DNA from: Nitrospinota bacterium | Lineage (GTDB): Bacteria; Nitrospinota_A; JADGAW01 | DNA: 9,416 bases | Direction: 5' to 3' | Assembly (NCBI GenBank): GCA_015231815.1 | Contig: JADGAW010000075.1 | Span: 1 to 9,416 of the forward strand | In this document: piece by piece, positions 1 to 6,171 of the stretch | Position numbering within the stretch: position 1 is the stretch's first letter | Layout: the number at the start of each line of letters is the position of its first letter | Translations under genes and position numbers: made by a program | The notes under the pieces: generated by a model | Seen by the model: only the letters and a program-made list of their open reading frames with translations | The model's database searches: none | What the model was told of the DNA's origin: nothing

Positions 1-57
1 CCATTATCAATTTTAAATATTTTTGTAACAGCGGTGTTTCATGTTTATAACCTTTAG
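1..57 (+). CDS. nuoH: NADH-quinone oxidoreductase subunit H, C-terminal end only
   Basis: Frame 1 is open from the window edge to a TAG stop and reads PLSILNIFVTAVFHVYNL. This matches the usual NuoH ending, which in E. coli contains LPLTLINLLVTA, and it lies directly upstream of nuoI, the standard position of nuoH. NuoH is the membrane subunit that links the quinone-binding site to the membrane arm of complex I. Only the last half of its final membrane helix is visible, so nothing can be said about the rest of the protein. The identification rests on 18 residues plus gene order. Confidence 0.8.
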   Translation, partial: PLSILNIFVTAVFHVYNL

Positions 58-90
58 TATTTTAATTTTCTGTGAAATCTGTGGCAAAAA

Positions 91-609
91 ATGAATAACG
101 AGAAAAAATGTATTGGTGAGTGTTTAAGTGAGGCGGCAAAAGGAGCACAAGCTCTTATTGCAGGTATGGTACATATATTTAAGCACCTCTTCATTAAAAT
201 GGATACTATCCAGTATCCGGAAGAGAGAAGGGAAATGCCCCCCTCCACCCGGGGTCGACACTATTTGAGAAGATATGATGACGGACTTGAACGGTGTGTT
301 GGCTGTTCTTTGTGTGCTGCTAATTGTCCTGTTTCCTGTATTCATGTGGAAGCCGGGGAAAATAACCCGGAATCTCCTGTTTCAAGGGGAGAACGACACG
401 CCAAGGAATATCGAATTAACATTCTTCGATGCATTTATTGTGGATATTGTGAGGAAGCATGCCCGACAGGAGCAATTGTTTTAAGAGATCATACTGAACT
501 TGCAAGTTATAAGCGTGATGATTATCTTTACAATAAGGAAATGCTTTTAAAATACCCAAAATATCAACCTGAAAGGAAAAACTTTTGGAAACGCTGGTTA
601 TCTGTCTAG
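91..609 (+). CDS. nuoI: NADH-quinone oxidoreductase subunit I (two-[4Fe-4S] ferredoxin-like)
   Basis: NuoI carries electrons through clusters N6a and N6b in the peripheral arm of complex I, passing them towards the terminal cluster N2 in NuoB. Both cluster motifs are intact CxxCxxCxxxCP sequences: Cys69, 72, 75, 79 with Pro80, and Cys114, 117, 120, 124 with Pro125. An amphipathic N-terminal segment (about residues 14-36) would anchor it on the membrane arm, and GRHYLRRYDDGLERC is the normal lead-in to the first cluster. The length, 172 aa, is typical. The N-terminus has two extra cysteines (Cys7, Cys11) not belonging to the two motifs. The ATG has no clear Shine-Dalgarno sequence. It follows nuoH by 33 bp and its 3' end overlaps nuoJ by 25 bp, so translation of the two is probably coupled. 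Confidence 0.96.
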   Translation: MNNEKKCIGECLSEAAKGAQALIAGMVHIFKHLFIKMDTIQYPEERREMPPSTRGRHYLRRYDDGLERCVGCSLCAANCPVSCIHVEAGENNPESPVSRGERHAKEYRINILRCIYCGYCEEACPTGAIVLRDHTELASYKRDDYLYNKEMLLKYPKYQPERKNFWKRWLSV

Positions 610-1124
610 GCTTAATTGCGATTGTTACTGCCGGAGGTGTAATTAGTCTGAAAAACCCCGTGTATTGTGCTGTTAGCCTTATTGGGCATATGATTACCCT
701 TGCCACAATTTTTATTCTGTTGAACGCAGAATTTCTGGCGATGGTTCAGGTAATTGTGTATGCAGGAGCGGTGGTGGTGCTTTTTCTCTTTATCATTGCT
801 TTTCTGGGCACTTCAGGCAGTGAAGAGGTTAATAAAGTTACGGTGGACAGAAAGGTCATACTGATTCTTTCAGTTATTCTTGTTCTTGAAATATTGTGTA
901 TGCTAACCCTTCCTGAAAAGGATTTAATAAAAACTGCTTATATGGGACAGGAAAACAGCTTGCCCTTTGGGTCGATAGAGCTTTTGTCTCATGAACTTTT
1001 TTCACGCTTTTTAATACCCTTTGAGCTTGCATCGGTTCTGCTTTTGATTGCAGCGGTTGGTATTCTTGCTCTGGTAAGAAGAAGTAAAAAACATAATGAA
1101 ATGATTAAAGAAGTAAATGATTAA
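585..1124 (+). CDS. nuoJ: NADH-quinone oxidoreductase subunit J
   Basis: NuoJ is a five-helix membrane subunit of complex I, located between NuoH/A and NuoK. It contributes to the hydrophilic axis that couples quinone reduction to proton pumping. The diagnostic stretch AMVQVIVYAGAVVVLFLFII (around residues 52-71) corresponds to the conserved TM3 region with its pi-bulge. Five hydrophobic segments are visible, and the length of 179 aa is normal. The start is TTG inside the end of nuoI. It is preferred because an AAAGGA ribosome binding site (572-577) sits 7 bp upstream, and the first helix begins immediately after it. The C-terminal tail (NEMIKEVND) repeats, in another reading frame, the first codons of the next gene, so the original tail may have been altered by an insertion event. 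Confidence 0.95.
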   Translation: METLVICLGLIAIVTAGGVISLKNPVYCAVSLIGHMITLATIFILLNAEFLAMVQVIVYAGAVVVLFLFIIAFLGTSGSEEVNKVTVDRKVILILSVILVLEILCMLTLPEKDLIKTAYMGQENSLPFGSIELLSHELFSRFLIPFELASVLLLIAAVGILALVRRSKKHNEMIKEVND

Positions 1125-1132
1125 AAAAGTTA
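1101..1132 (+). repeat. 16-bp tandem duplication at the nuoJ/cassette junction
   Basis: ATGATTAAAGAAGTAA (1101-1116) is followed directly by ATGATTAAAAAAGTTA (1117-1132), identical at 14 of 16 bases. The first copy encodes the last residues of NuoJ (MIKEV). The second carries the start codon of the next ORF (MIKKV) in a different frame. It marks exactly where the cassette between nuoJ and nuoK begins. Confidence 0.85.
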
Positions 1133-1311
1133 AAACCTTCAACGATTTCAGAAGTCAGGAAGAAGTCGACCGTAAATATTGGCAAGCAATGAATCCCAAC
1201 AATAAGGTTGAGATTTTAAACCAGATACGACAAAGCTATTTTGAGATGAACAATATTACCTGTTTAAAAGTTCAGAAAGTTTTAAAGATACTTCAACTTA
1301 CTGAGGTCTAG
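1117..1311 (+). CDS. Small conserved-type hypothetical protein (64 aa), first gene of the cassette inside nuo
   Basis: The protein is small, charged, has no membrane segment, and is predicted mostly helical. It has a pattern I associate with small proteins found next to nucleotidyltransferase-type or other toxin-like genes: an N-terminal KxFxxFxSxEExDRxYW segment (residues 5-22), then a P-N-x-K-V-E-I-L-x-Q-I-R helix (27-38), and a C-terminal V-L-K-I-L-Q-L strand-like end (55-61). That association is recalled, not tested, so the function is unknown. The start ATG overlaps the last 8 bp of nuoJ. The stop codon directly abuts the start of the next gene with no spacer, and that tight coupling suggests the two products act together. 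It could be an antitoxin-like or regulatory partner of the downstream nuclease-like protein. Confidence 0.75.
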   Translation: MIKKVKTFNDFRSQEEVDRKYWQAMNPNNKVEILNQIRQSYFEMNNITCLKVQKVLKILQLTEV

Positions 1312-1863
1312 ATGGAAATTAATGATTTAGTGACCAAATTATTAAAGCAATCATTGTCTCTTTTTCAGCCTCAAAAAGAATTTAAGAATGACACATCCTT
1401 TTTTGAACGTAAGTTTATTGCTGAACTTTCAAAAAAATTACAAAAGAATGAAAAATGGATAGTGGTTAATGAGTGTCCTTATCCTGAAGAATCATCTGGG
1501 CACCCTCTTGCTGATATGTATATTGAAACTAAGGGCTTAAAAGTATGGGTTGAATTTAAACCCCTTGTGAAAGGCTTTAAATACTGGTCAAAAAGTAAGT
1601 TTTTTAACGGTGATGTAAATCAAACATCAGATTCTATTGTTTTAAACGATATAGATAAAGTGGAGTTTGTTATTGATGACGAAGACTATTTCATTTTCTT
1701 AATGTTTTTAGACACATCAGGTGATGAAAGCAAAAGAAGACTGAAATCAGATAGGGTGTTTAGTTTAGTAGATAAACGAACAAAGAAGCAAAAGGGATGT
1801 AATTTTGAGTATAAAACTGAAAAAGTCGGAAATGAAGGTCGTTTTTATGCTTTTTACACCTAG
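1312..1863 (+). CDS. Putative PD-(D/E)XK nuclease-fold protein (183 aa)
   Basis: No family is recognised with certainty. Residues 32-83 follow the plan of a PD-(D/E)XK restriction-endonuclease-like core: a helix with Glu32/Glu38, a strand around WIVVNE (49-54), a strand with Asp68 (ADMYIE), then VWVEFK (78-83), where Glu81 and Lys83 form the E-x-K half of the motif 13 residues after Asp68. Later strands (118-134, FIFLMFLD) would complete the sheet. There is no signal peptide or membrane segment, so it should be cytosolic. A GAGG ribosome binding site (1303-1306) supports the ATG, and the start abuts the preceding stop codon. Base composition is low: 15 G+C of 60 in 1381-1440 and 17 of 60 in 1621-1680, against 28-31 of 60 in sampled blocks of nuoJ and nuoL. 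Nuclease activity, and a toxin or defence role, are inference. Confidence 0.8.
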   Translation: MEINDLVTKLLKQSLSLFQPQKEFKNDTSFFERKFIAELSKKLQKNEKWIVVNECPYPEESSGHPLADMYIETKGLKVWVEFKPLVKGFKYWSKSKFFNGDVNQTSDSIVLNDIDKVEFVIDDEDYFIFLMFLDTSGDESKRRLKSDRVFSLVDKRTKKQKGCNFEYKTEKVGNEGRFYAFYT

Positions 1864-1889
1864 TTCTATTGCTAAAACATCTTAGATAA

Positions 1890-2117
1890 ATGGCAAAGAT
1901 TGATAAAATTAAGGAGCTAATCGGTTACCTTAAAGTTATTTTTGCCTTAATTTTGGCGACAAATGTTGGTTTAATTGGCTGGCTTGTACAAAACTTTATG
2001 AAAGCGAATGAAGTCTTGGTTTATGCTGATATTTTTCTTATAGGTCTATTGTTTGTGGTTCTGATTGTGTTGAACAGAAAAATCATCAGTGATATTAAAA
2101 GTTTAGAGGAGCTATAA
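1890..2117 (+). CDS. Small two-helix membrane protein (75 aa), unknown function
   Basis: A short charged N-terminus (MAKIDKIKELIGYLK) leads into two hydrophobic segments, about residues 15-35 (contains GLIGWLVQNF) and 43-63, followed by a charged tail ending DIKSLEEL. It is not a complex I subunit: it has none of the NuoA, NuoJ or NuoK motifs. The start ATG lacks a good ribosome binding site and lies 26 bp after the nuclease-like gene. The stop abuts the start of a 26-aa membrane peptide gene, with an AGAGGAG ribosome binding site located inside this gene's end. Its position suggests it belongs to the same inserted cassette. It could be a membrane partner of the two upstream products or independent cargo. 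Confidence 0.8.
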   Translation: MAKIDKIKELIGYLKVIFALILATNVGLIGWLVQNFMKANEVLVYADIFLIGLLFVVLIVLNRKIISDIKSLEEL

Positions 2118-2198
2118 ATGGAAATTGTGGTTGTGTTGGTGGTTGCCTCTTTTGTGGGAGTATTGGTTTATATCTCCATTCAGGCGATGAAACATTAA
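2118..2198 (+). CDS. 26-aa single-helix membrane peptide
   Basis: The ORF begins immediately after the preceding stop (TAA then ATG) and has a strong ribosome binding site, AGAGGAG at 2105-2111, 6 bp before the ATG. It encodes one uninterrupted hydrophobic helix (VVVLVVASFVGVLVYISI) between an N-terminal Glu and a C-terminal basic QAMKH tail, which predicts an N-out, C-in single-pass membrane peptide. The quality of the ribosome binding site and the clean helix make it likely to be translated despite its length. Function is unknown. It may pair with the two-helix protein encoded just upstream. Confidence 0.7.
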   Translation: MEIVVVLVVASFVGVLVYISIQAMKH

Positions 2199-2217
2199 AT
2201 GTGAGAAAAATTAACTG

Positions 2218-2517
2218 ATGGTACATTTAGAAATACAAGTATTGGCGTTTTTAATCTTAACGATTGGGATTGTCGGGTTTCTTGTTCGCAAAAACCCGAT
2301 TGTTATGTTTATGTCCATTGAACTTATGCTCAATGCCGTAAACCTCTCGTTAATAGGTTTTGCTGATGAATTAAAGTCGGTTGACGGTCAAATTTTTTCG
2401 CTGATTGTCATGACTGTTGCCGCTGCAGAGGTTGTTGTCGGACTGGCAATTATAGTTGTTATTTTTAGGGTAAAAAAATCAACGGATGTTGATTCAATTG
2501 ATTTATTAAAAGGATAG
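2218..2517 (+). CDS. nuoK: NADH-quinone oxidoreductase subunit K
   Basis: NuoK is the three-helix, MrpC-like subunit joining the quinone end of complex I to the antiporter-like subunits. The two essential membrane glutamates are present: Glu35 in MSIELMLNAVNL and Glu71 in AAAEVVVGLAI, corresponding to E. coli Glu36 and Glu72. The length of 99 aa is typical. It starts 19 bp after the last cassette ORF with only a weak ribosome binding site (GTGAGAAAAA region), so its translation after the insertion may rely on upstream ribosomes. In ordinary nuo operons nuoK follows nuoJ directly. Here about 1.1 kb separates them. Confidence 0.96.
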   Translation: MVHLEIQVLAFLILTIGIVGFLVRKNPIVMFMSIELMLNAVNLSLIGFADELKSVDGQIFSLIVMTVAAAEVVVGLAIIVVIFRVKKSTDVDSIDLLKG

Positions 2518-2533
2518 GGCTTTATTTGTAAGA

Positions 2534-2548
2534 GCCTTGTATCAAGGC
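2534..2548 (+). other. Small perfect hairpin between nuoK and nuoL
   Basis: GCCTTG-TAT-CAAGGC forms a 6-bp stem with a 3-nt loop in the 92-bp gap between nuoK and nuoL. No T-run follows, so it is not a rho-independent terminator. An RNA processing or stability element is possible, but this is inference from a short stem. Confidence 0.3.
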
Positions 2549-2609
2549 GATAGAAATTAGGTATTAGCTGTTACAAAATGATAATAATGTACTTTAGATA
2601 GAAGAACGT

Positions 2610-4481
2610 ATGAAAGAATTAATTTTATTTACCCTGATTGCACCAATTTCCGGATTTATGATTCTTGCGTTGAGCGGAAATAGCTTTAGCGAGAAAAAGG
2701 CCGGACTTATTGGCTCTATATCTGTTGGTATTGCCTTTCTTGCAACCTTTATCTGCTTAATTGACTTAGTCAGCGGTAGCCATGTTGCCAAAACCCTGAC
2801 CCTCTACAACTGGGTAAGTGTTGGAAATTTTAATCTCAACGTTTCAATTCTGGTGGATACATTGTCGATTGTTATGCTGATGATTATTAACGGCGTTGGC
2901 TTTGTTATTCATTGCTATTCCGTTGAGTACATGCATGGCGAGAAAGCGTATTCCCGTTTCTTCTCCCATATGAATCTGTTTATCTTTTCCATGAACGTTT
3001 TGGTGCTGTCGGCAGACTTTTTCTTCCTCATTGTTGGCTGGGCACTTGTTGGTCTTTCCTCATACTTTCTTATTGGCTTTTACACGGAAAAACATTCTGC
3101 TGTTCTTGCTGCAAGAAAAGCTTTTGTCATGAACGTTATAGGCGATGTCGGAATGCTTGTCGGGGCGTTAATTCTTTTTCAATATATTGGAAGTGTTACC
3201 TATGCCGATGTTTTTTCCAAGGCAGGAACTGCTTTTGCCAATGATAATGCTGCTCTTGCCTGGGCGTGTAGTTTGTTGCTTATTGGTGCTTTTGCCAAGT
3301 CGGCACAATTTCCTCTTCATACATGGCTTCCGGATGCAATGGAAGGTCCAACCCCGGTTTCTGCCCTCATTCATGCTGCAACAATGGTTACTGCAGGAGT
3401 TTACTTAATTGTTCGATGTCATGTAATCTTTGAACTGGTTCCCAATGTTATGGAGTGGATAGTTTTTATCGGTATTCTGACTTCCTTCATGGCAGCTACT
3501 ATTGGTTTGGTGAAATATGATATTAAACGGGTCATTGCCTACTCCACCATGAGTCAGCTTGGCTATATGTTTGTTGCTGCAGGACTTGGCTATTACGCTT
3601 TGGCGATTTTTCACCTCATGACTCATGCTTTTTTCAAAGCATTGCTTTTCCTCTCGGCAGGTTCTGTTATTCACGGATTGAACGGTGAGCAGGATATTCG
3701 TAAAATGGGTGGGTTAAAGGAAAAAATGCCTGTAACCTTTTACTGCTTTATGATTGGTTCCCTTGCTCTTTGTGGATTTCCTCTTTTTAGTGGCTTCTAC
3801 AGTAAGGAAGCAATTATTACGGTTTCTTTTATGTCGGAGCAGGGCGGTTATTGTCTTTGGTTTTTTGCTATTTTCACTGCTTTCCTCACGTCGGTATATA
3901 CTTTTAGAAACGTTTTTCTCACCTTTTGGGGCGAGTACCGGGGCAGCGAAAAACCCCATGAATCAAATTATATAATTCTGGTTCCCCTTATTATTTTAGC
4001 TTTACTGGCAATTATTGGCGGTTACTGGAAATCTGGTTTTTCAGAGTTCCTCAGCTACACGGTGAAGGTTATTGAAGACCCCCATAATACGATTCTGCTC
4101 ATTATTGGTGTTATTGTTCCTCTTGCAGGTATTTACACCGCCTACCAGATGTTTGTTGTTAACACAAAGCAAACAGAAGCCTTACGGGAACGGTTCAGAC
4201 CGCTCTTTGATACTTTACAGGAAAACTATTATTTCGACCTGATTTATGACATGGTTTTTGTTAAACCGGTGAAAATGGTTGGATATTTTCTGGGAAATAT
4301 TTTTGAACCAAAAATTGTTGACAGGTTGGTTGACCTTGCCGGAGAATTTGCTGATTTCTTCGGGCAGGAAGTTACGATGAAACAGGACGGAAAAATCAGA
4401 AGCTACGGTTTAATGGTCTTTACCGGAGCTGTTTTTGTTGTTTCATCATTCTTTTTACTCTTTCACATAAACAATTTCTAA
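2610..4481 (+). CDS. nuoL: NADH-quinone oxidoreductase subunit L, with altered TM5/TM6 charges
   Basis: NuoL is the distal antiporter-like proton-pumping subunit of complex I, with a long C-terminal lateral helix. The length of 623 aa is normal. Conserved features present are: Lys230 in AKSAQFPLHTWLPDAMEGPTPVSALIHAAT, matching E. coli Lys229; Lys343 in THAFFKALLFL (E. coli Lys342); Lys399 in FSGFYSKEAI (E. coli Lys399); and Asp179 (E. coli Asp178). The C-terminal amphipathic segment and final helix (about 520-620) are intact. Two key positions differ. The TM5 motif reads GWALVG, with Ala145 where almost all homologues have Glu (E. coli Glu144). The N-R-x-G-D motif of TM6 reads NVIGD, with Val176 in place of Arg. 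Both are internal to an intact frame. The stop overlaps the nuoM start by 1 bp (TAATG). Confidence 0.96.
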   Translation: MKELILFTLIAPISGFMILALSGNSFSEKKAGLIGSISVGIAFLATFICLIDLVSGSHVAKTLTLYNWVSVGNFNLNVSILVDTLSIVMLMIINGVGFVIHCYSVEYMHGEKAYSRFFSHMNLFIFSMNVLVLSADFFFLIVGWALVGLSSYFLIGFYTEKHSAVLAARKAFVMNVIGDVGMLVGALILFQYIGSVTYADVFSKAGTAFANDNAALAWACSLLLIGAFAKSAQFPLHTWLPDAMEGPTPVSALIHAATMVTAGVYLIVRCHVIFELVPNVMEWIVFIGILTSFMAATIGLVKYDIKRVIAYSTMSQLGYMFVAAGLGYYALAIFHLMTHAFFKALLFLSAGSVIHGLNGEQDIRKMGGLKEKMPVTFYCFMIGSLALCGFPLFSGFYSKEAIITVSFMSEQGGYCLWFFAIFTAFLTSVYTFRNVFLTFWGEYRGSEKPHESNYIILVPLIILALLAIIGGYWKSGFSEFLSYTVKVIEDPHNTILLIIGVIVPLAGIYTAYQMFVVNTKQTEALRERFRPLFDTLQENYYFDLIYDMVFVKPVKMVGYFLGNIFEPKIVDRLVDLAGEFADFFGQEVTMKQDGKIRSYGLMVFTGAVFVVSSFFLLFHINNF

Positions 4482-5995
4482 TGGAAAGTATTGTAAGCTG
4501 GCTTATTTTTCTCCCGATTCTATGCGGGATTGGTTTATTCTACGCCAATATTAAAGAGGATGATTTTTATCGCTCGAGTGGACTTGCGGTATCTGTTGGA
4601 GTTTTCTTTATATCCCTTGCCCTTCTTGGTGGGGATTATGAAGCGGGTGGATTTGTTTTTGTCCAGCATTTTCAATGGATTCCTCAGTTAGGAGTTAATT
4701 ATCTTGTTGGGGTTGACGGCATATCCCTCTATTTGGTGTTGCTGACAACCATCATATTCCCTATCGCCTTTCTTTCCATGCAAAACATCGTGAAGGAACG
4801 GGTTAAGGAATTCGTTGCGCTTCTTTTAATTCTCGAAGGTGGCATAATTGGTGTTTTTGTTTCACTCGACCTTGTGCTTTTCTATGTGTTCTGGGAAGTT
4901 ATGCTCATACCCTCATATTTCCTTATTGGCTTGTGGGCAGAAAAGGACAAATTCTATACTGCTATAAAGTTCGTTGTTTACACCCTCGTGGGAAGTTTGC
5001 TCTTTCTGGTGGCAATTATTATTATTGGAGTGGTGCATTTCAAACAAACAGGAACCTTAACCTTTAATCTTATTGAACTGCAAAATACGGTTTTTGGAGA
5101 CAGACTTCAATACATGTTATTTGCTTTCTTTGCTTTGGCTTTTTGTATAAAGATTCCGCTCTTTCCTCTTCATAGCTGGATGCCCCACGCATATATAAAA
5201 TCATCGATTCCGATGGTAATTGTTCTGACAGGAATTATGTCGAAAACAGGTCTTTACGGATTAATGAGATTTAATTTCACTCTCTTTCCTTCCATTTCCC
5301 ATGAGGTGAGCGGATTGTTTTTAGTTCTTGCAATGGCGGGAATAATTTATGGTGCATGGTGCGCTATTGGACAGGATGATGTTAAGGGAATTGCTGCCTA
5401 TTCGTCCTTAAGTCATTTAAGTTTTGTACTTCTCGGAATGTTTGCCTTTAACTCCATTGGCGAATCTTCCGCAGTACTTCAGATGTTTAATCATGGAATT
5501 GTCTCGGCGGGAATTTTCTTTTATGTCGGTTTAATTGAAGAAAGAGTTGGTGATAGAAAACTCTCCTCTGTAAAAATGCTTTCATCGAATGCCCCAATTC
5601 TTTCAGGGTTTTTCTTCGTTATAGTTCTTGCTGCCTTAGGACTTCCGGGGCTTAATAATTTCGTAGGTGAATTTTTGTTGCTGCTTGGTTTGTGGACGAC
5701 CGAAGCAGTGAGTTTTGCTCCAATGGTTGTTTATATTTCTGTTGTGGCAATTGTTTTTGCCTCAATTTATATGCTCTTTATGTATCAAGGGCTTATGTAC
5801 GAAAAACCAGAAGGTACAGCCACAGAAATACCGGAAATAAAAGGAAAAGAGCTTTCAGCAATTATTCCTATTTGTTTCTTTATTATTTATATCGGACTCT
5901 ATCCGGCATCATTAACCAATACAATTAATGCCTCTACGGATAAACTGGTAACATCAATTCATAAGGAAATAAAGGTTAGTGAGAATAAAGAGTGA
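4481..5995 (+). CDS. nuoM: NADH-quinone oxidoreductase subunit M, with divergent TM7-8 signature
   Basis: NuoM is the middle antiporter-like proton-pumping subunit of complex I, with 14 membrane helices. The length of 504 aa is typical. Present are Glu139 in FWEVMLIPSYFLIGLW (E. coli Glu144), Lys224 in FCIKIPLFPLHSW (TM7 lysine), Lys255 in TGIMSKTGLYGLMRF (TM8 lysine), the NHGIV segment near 337-341, and Glu397 in LPGLNNFVGEF (E. coli Glu407). The segment after HSW is unusual: it reads MPHAYIKSSIPMVIVL where the family has LPDAHxxAPTAGSVxL, so the Asp, His and APTAGS are all changed. The gene starts on the last base of nuoL, so the two are translationally coupled. nuoN, which usually comes next, is not found. 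Confidence 0.95.
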   Translation: MESIVSWLIFLPILCGIGLFYANIKEDDFYRSSGLAVSVGVFFISLALLGGDYEAGGFVFVQHFQWIPQLGVNYLVGVDGISLYLVLLTTIIFPIAFLSMQNIVKERVKEFVALLLILEGGIIGVFVSLDLVLFYVFWEVMLIPSYFLIGLWAEKDKFYTAIKFVVYTLVGSLLFLVAIIIIGVVHFKQTGTLTFNLIELQNTVFGDRLQYMLFAFFALAFCIKIPLFPLHSWMPHAYIKSSIPMVIVLTGIMSKTGLYGLMRFNFTLFPSISHEVSGLFLVLAMAGIIYGAWCAIGQDDVKGIAAYSSLSHLSFVLLGMFAFNSIGESSAVLQMFNHGIVSAGIFFYVGLIEERVGDRKLSSVKMLSSNAPILSGFFFVIVLAALGLPGLNNFVGEFLLLLGLWTTEAVSFAPMVVYISVVAIVFASIYMLFMYQGLMYEKPEGTATEIPEIKGKELSAIIPICFFIIYIGLYPASLTNTINASTDKLVTSIHKEIKVSENKE

Positions 5996-5996
5996 T

Positions 5997-6161
5997 GGGT
6001 AAATGTGTTAATGGGTTGAAGAGTGGAAGGGTTGAAGAGACGAAGAGTAGAAAAATCATACGTTAATGGGAAGTACTCTTCCTTTAACCTTTTAATGTTT
6101 CAATCTTTATATTTTTAAACCTTATAATCTTCAAACTTTTTAATTTTCTAACTTCATAATC
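5997..6161. repeat. Opposed arrays of degenerate 8-bp repeats filling the nuoM-PilZ gap
   Basis: From 2 bp after the nuoM stop the sequence parses into seven contiguous purine-rich octamers (5997-6052): GGGTAAAT, GTGTTAAT, GGGTTGAA, GAGTGGAA, GGGTTGAA, GAGACGAA, GAGTAGAA. After a 29-bp centre come ten contiguous pyrimidine-rich octamers (6082-6161), starting CTTTAACC, TTTTAATG, TTTCAATC. Nine of these ten have AA at positions 5-6. Read on the other strand they give the same consensus, about RRKTTGAA, so the two arrays face each other and could form a long imperfect hairpin. The innermost part is a perfect 8-bp pair, GAAGAGTA (6042-6049) with TACTCTTC (6074-6081). Function is unknown. It could act as a transcript-end structure or be a slippage-grown repeat. 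Confidence 0.75.
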
Positions 6162-6171
6162 CCGTTTTAGA

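Noticed and set aside
585..609. Frameshift joining nuoI and nuoJ because of the 25-bp overlap
   Set aside because: NuoI has normal length and a normal ending. nuoJ has its own ribosome binding site and TTG start, so this is an ordinary translational overlap.
1089..2195. AAACAT direct repeats at both cassette edges as a target-site duplication
   Set aside because: Six AT-rich bases at slightly offset positions are too weak. No terminal inverted repeats or transposase support a transposon.
3168..3959. Antisense and alternate-frame ORFs inside nuoL
   Set aside because: They lie wholly within a strongly conserved membrane-protein gene, have no ribosome binding sites and show no recognisable domains. 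They are shadows of nuoL codon structure.
6099..6128. Perfect -10 TATAAT (6123-6128) with TTCAAT 18 bp upstream, as a PilZ promoter
   Set aside because: TATAAT is produced by the octamer array (TTATAATC is one of its units) and the -35 matches poorly, so it is probably a by-product of the repeat. It could still be used in the cell.
5997..6161. CRISPR array
   Set aside because: The repeats are 8 bp, contiguous and degenerate, without unique spacers.
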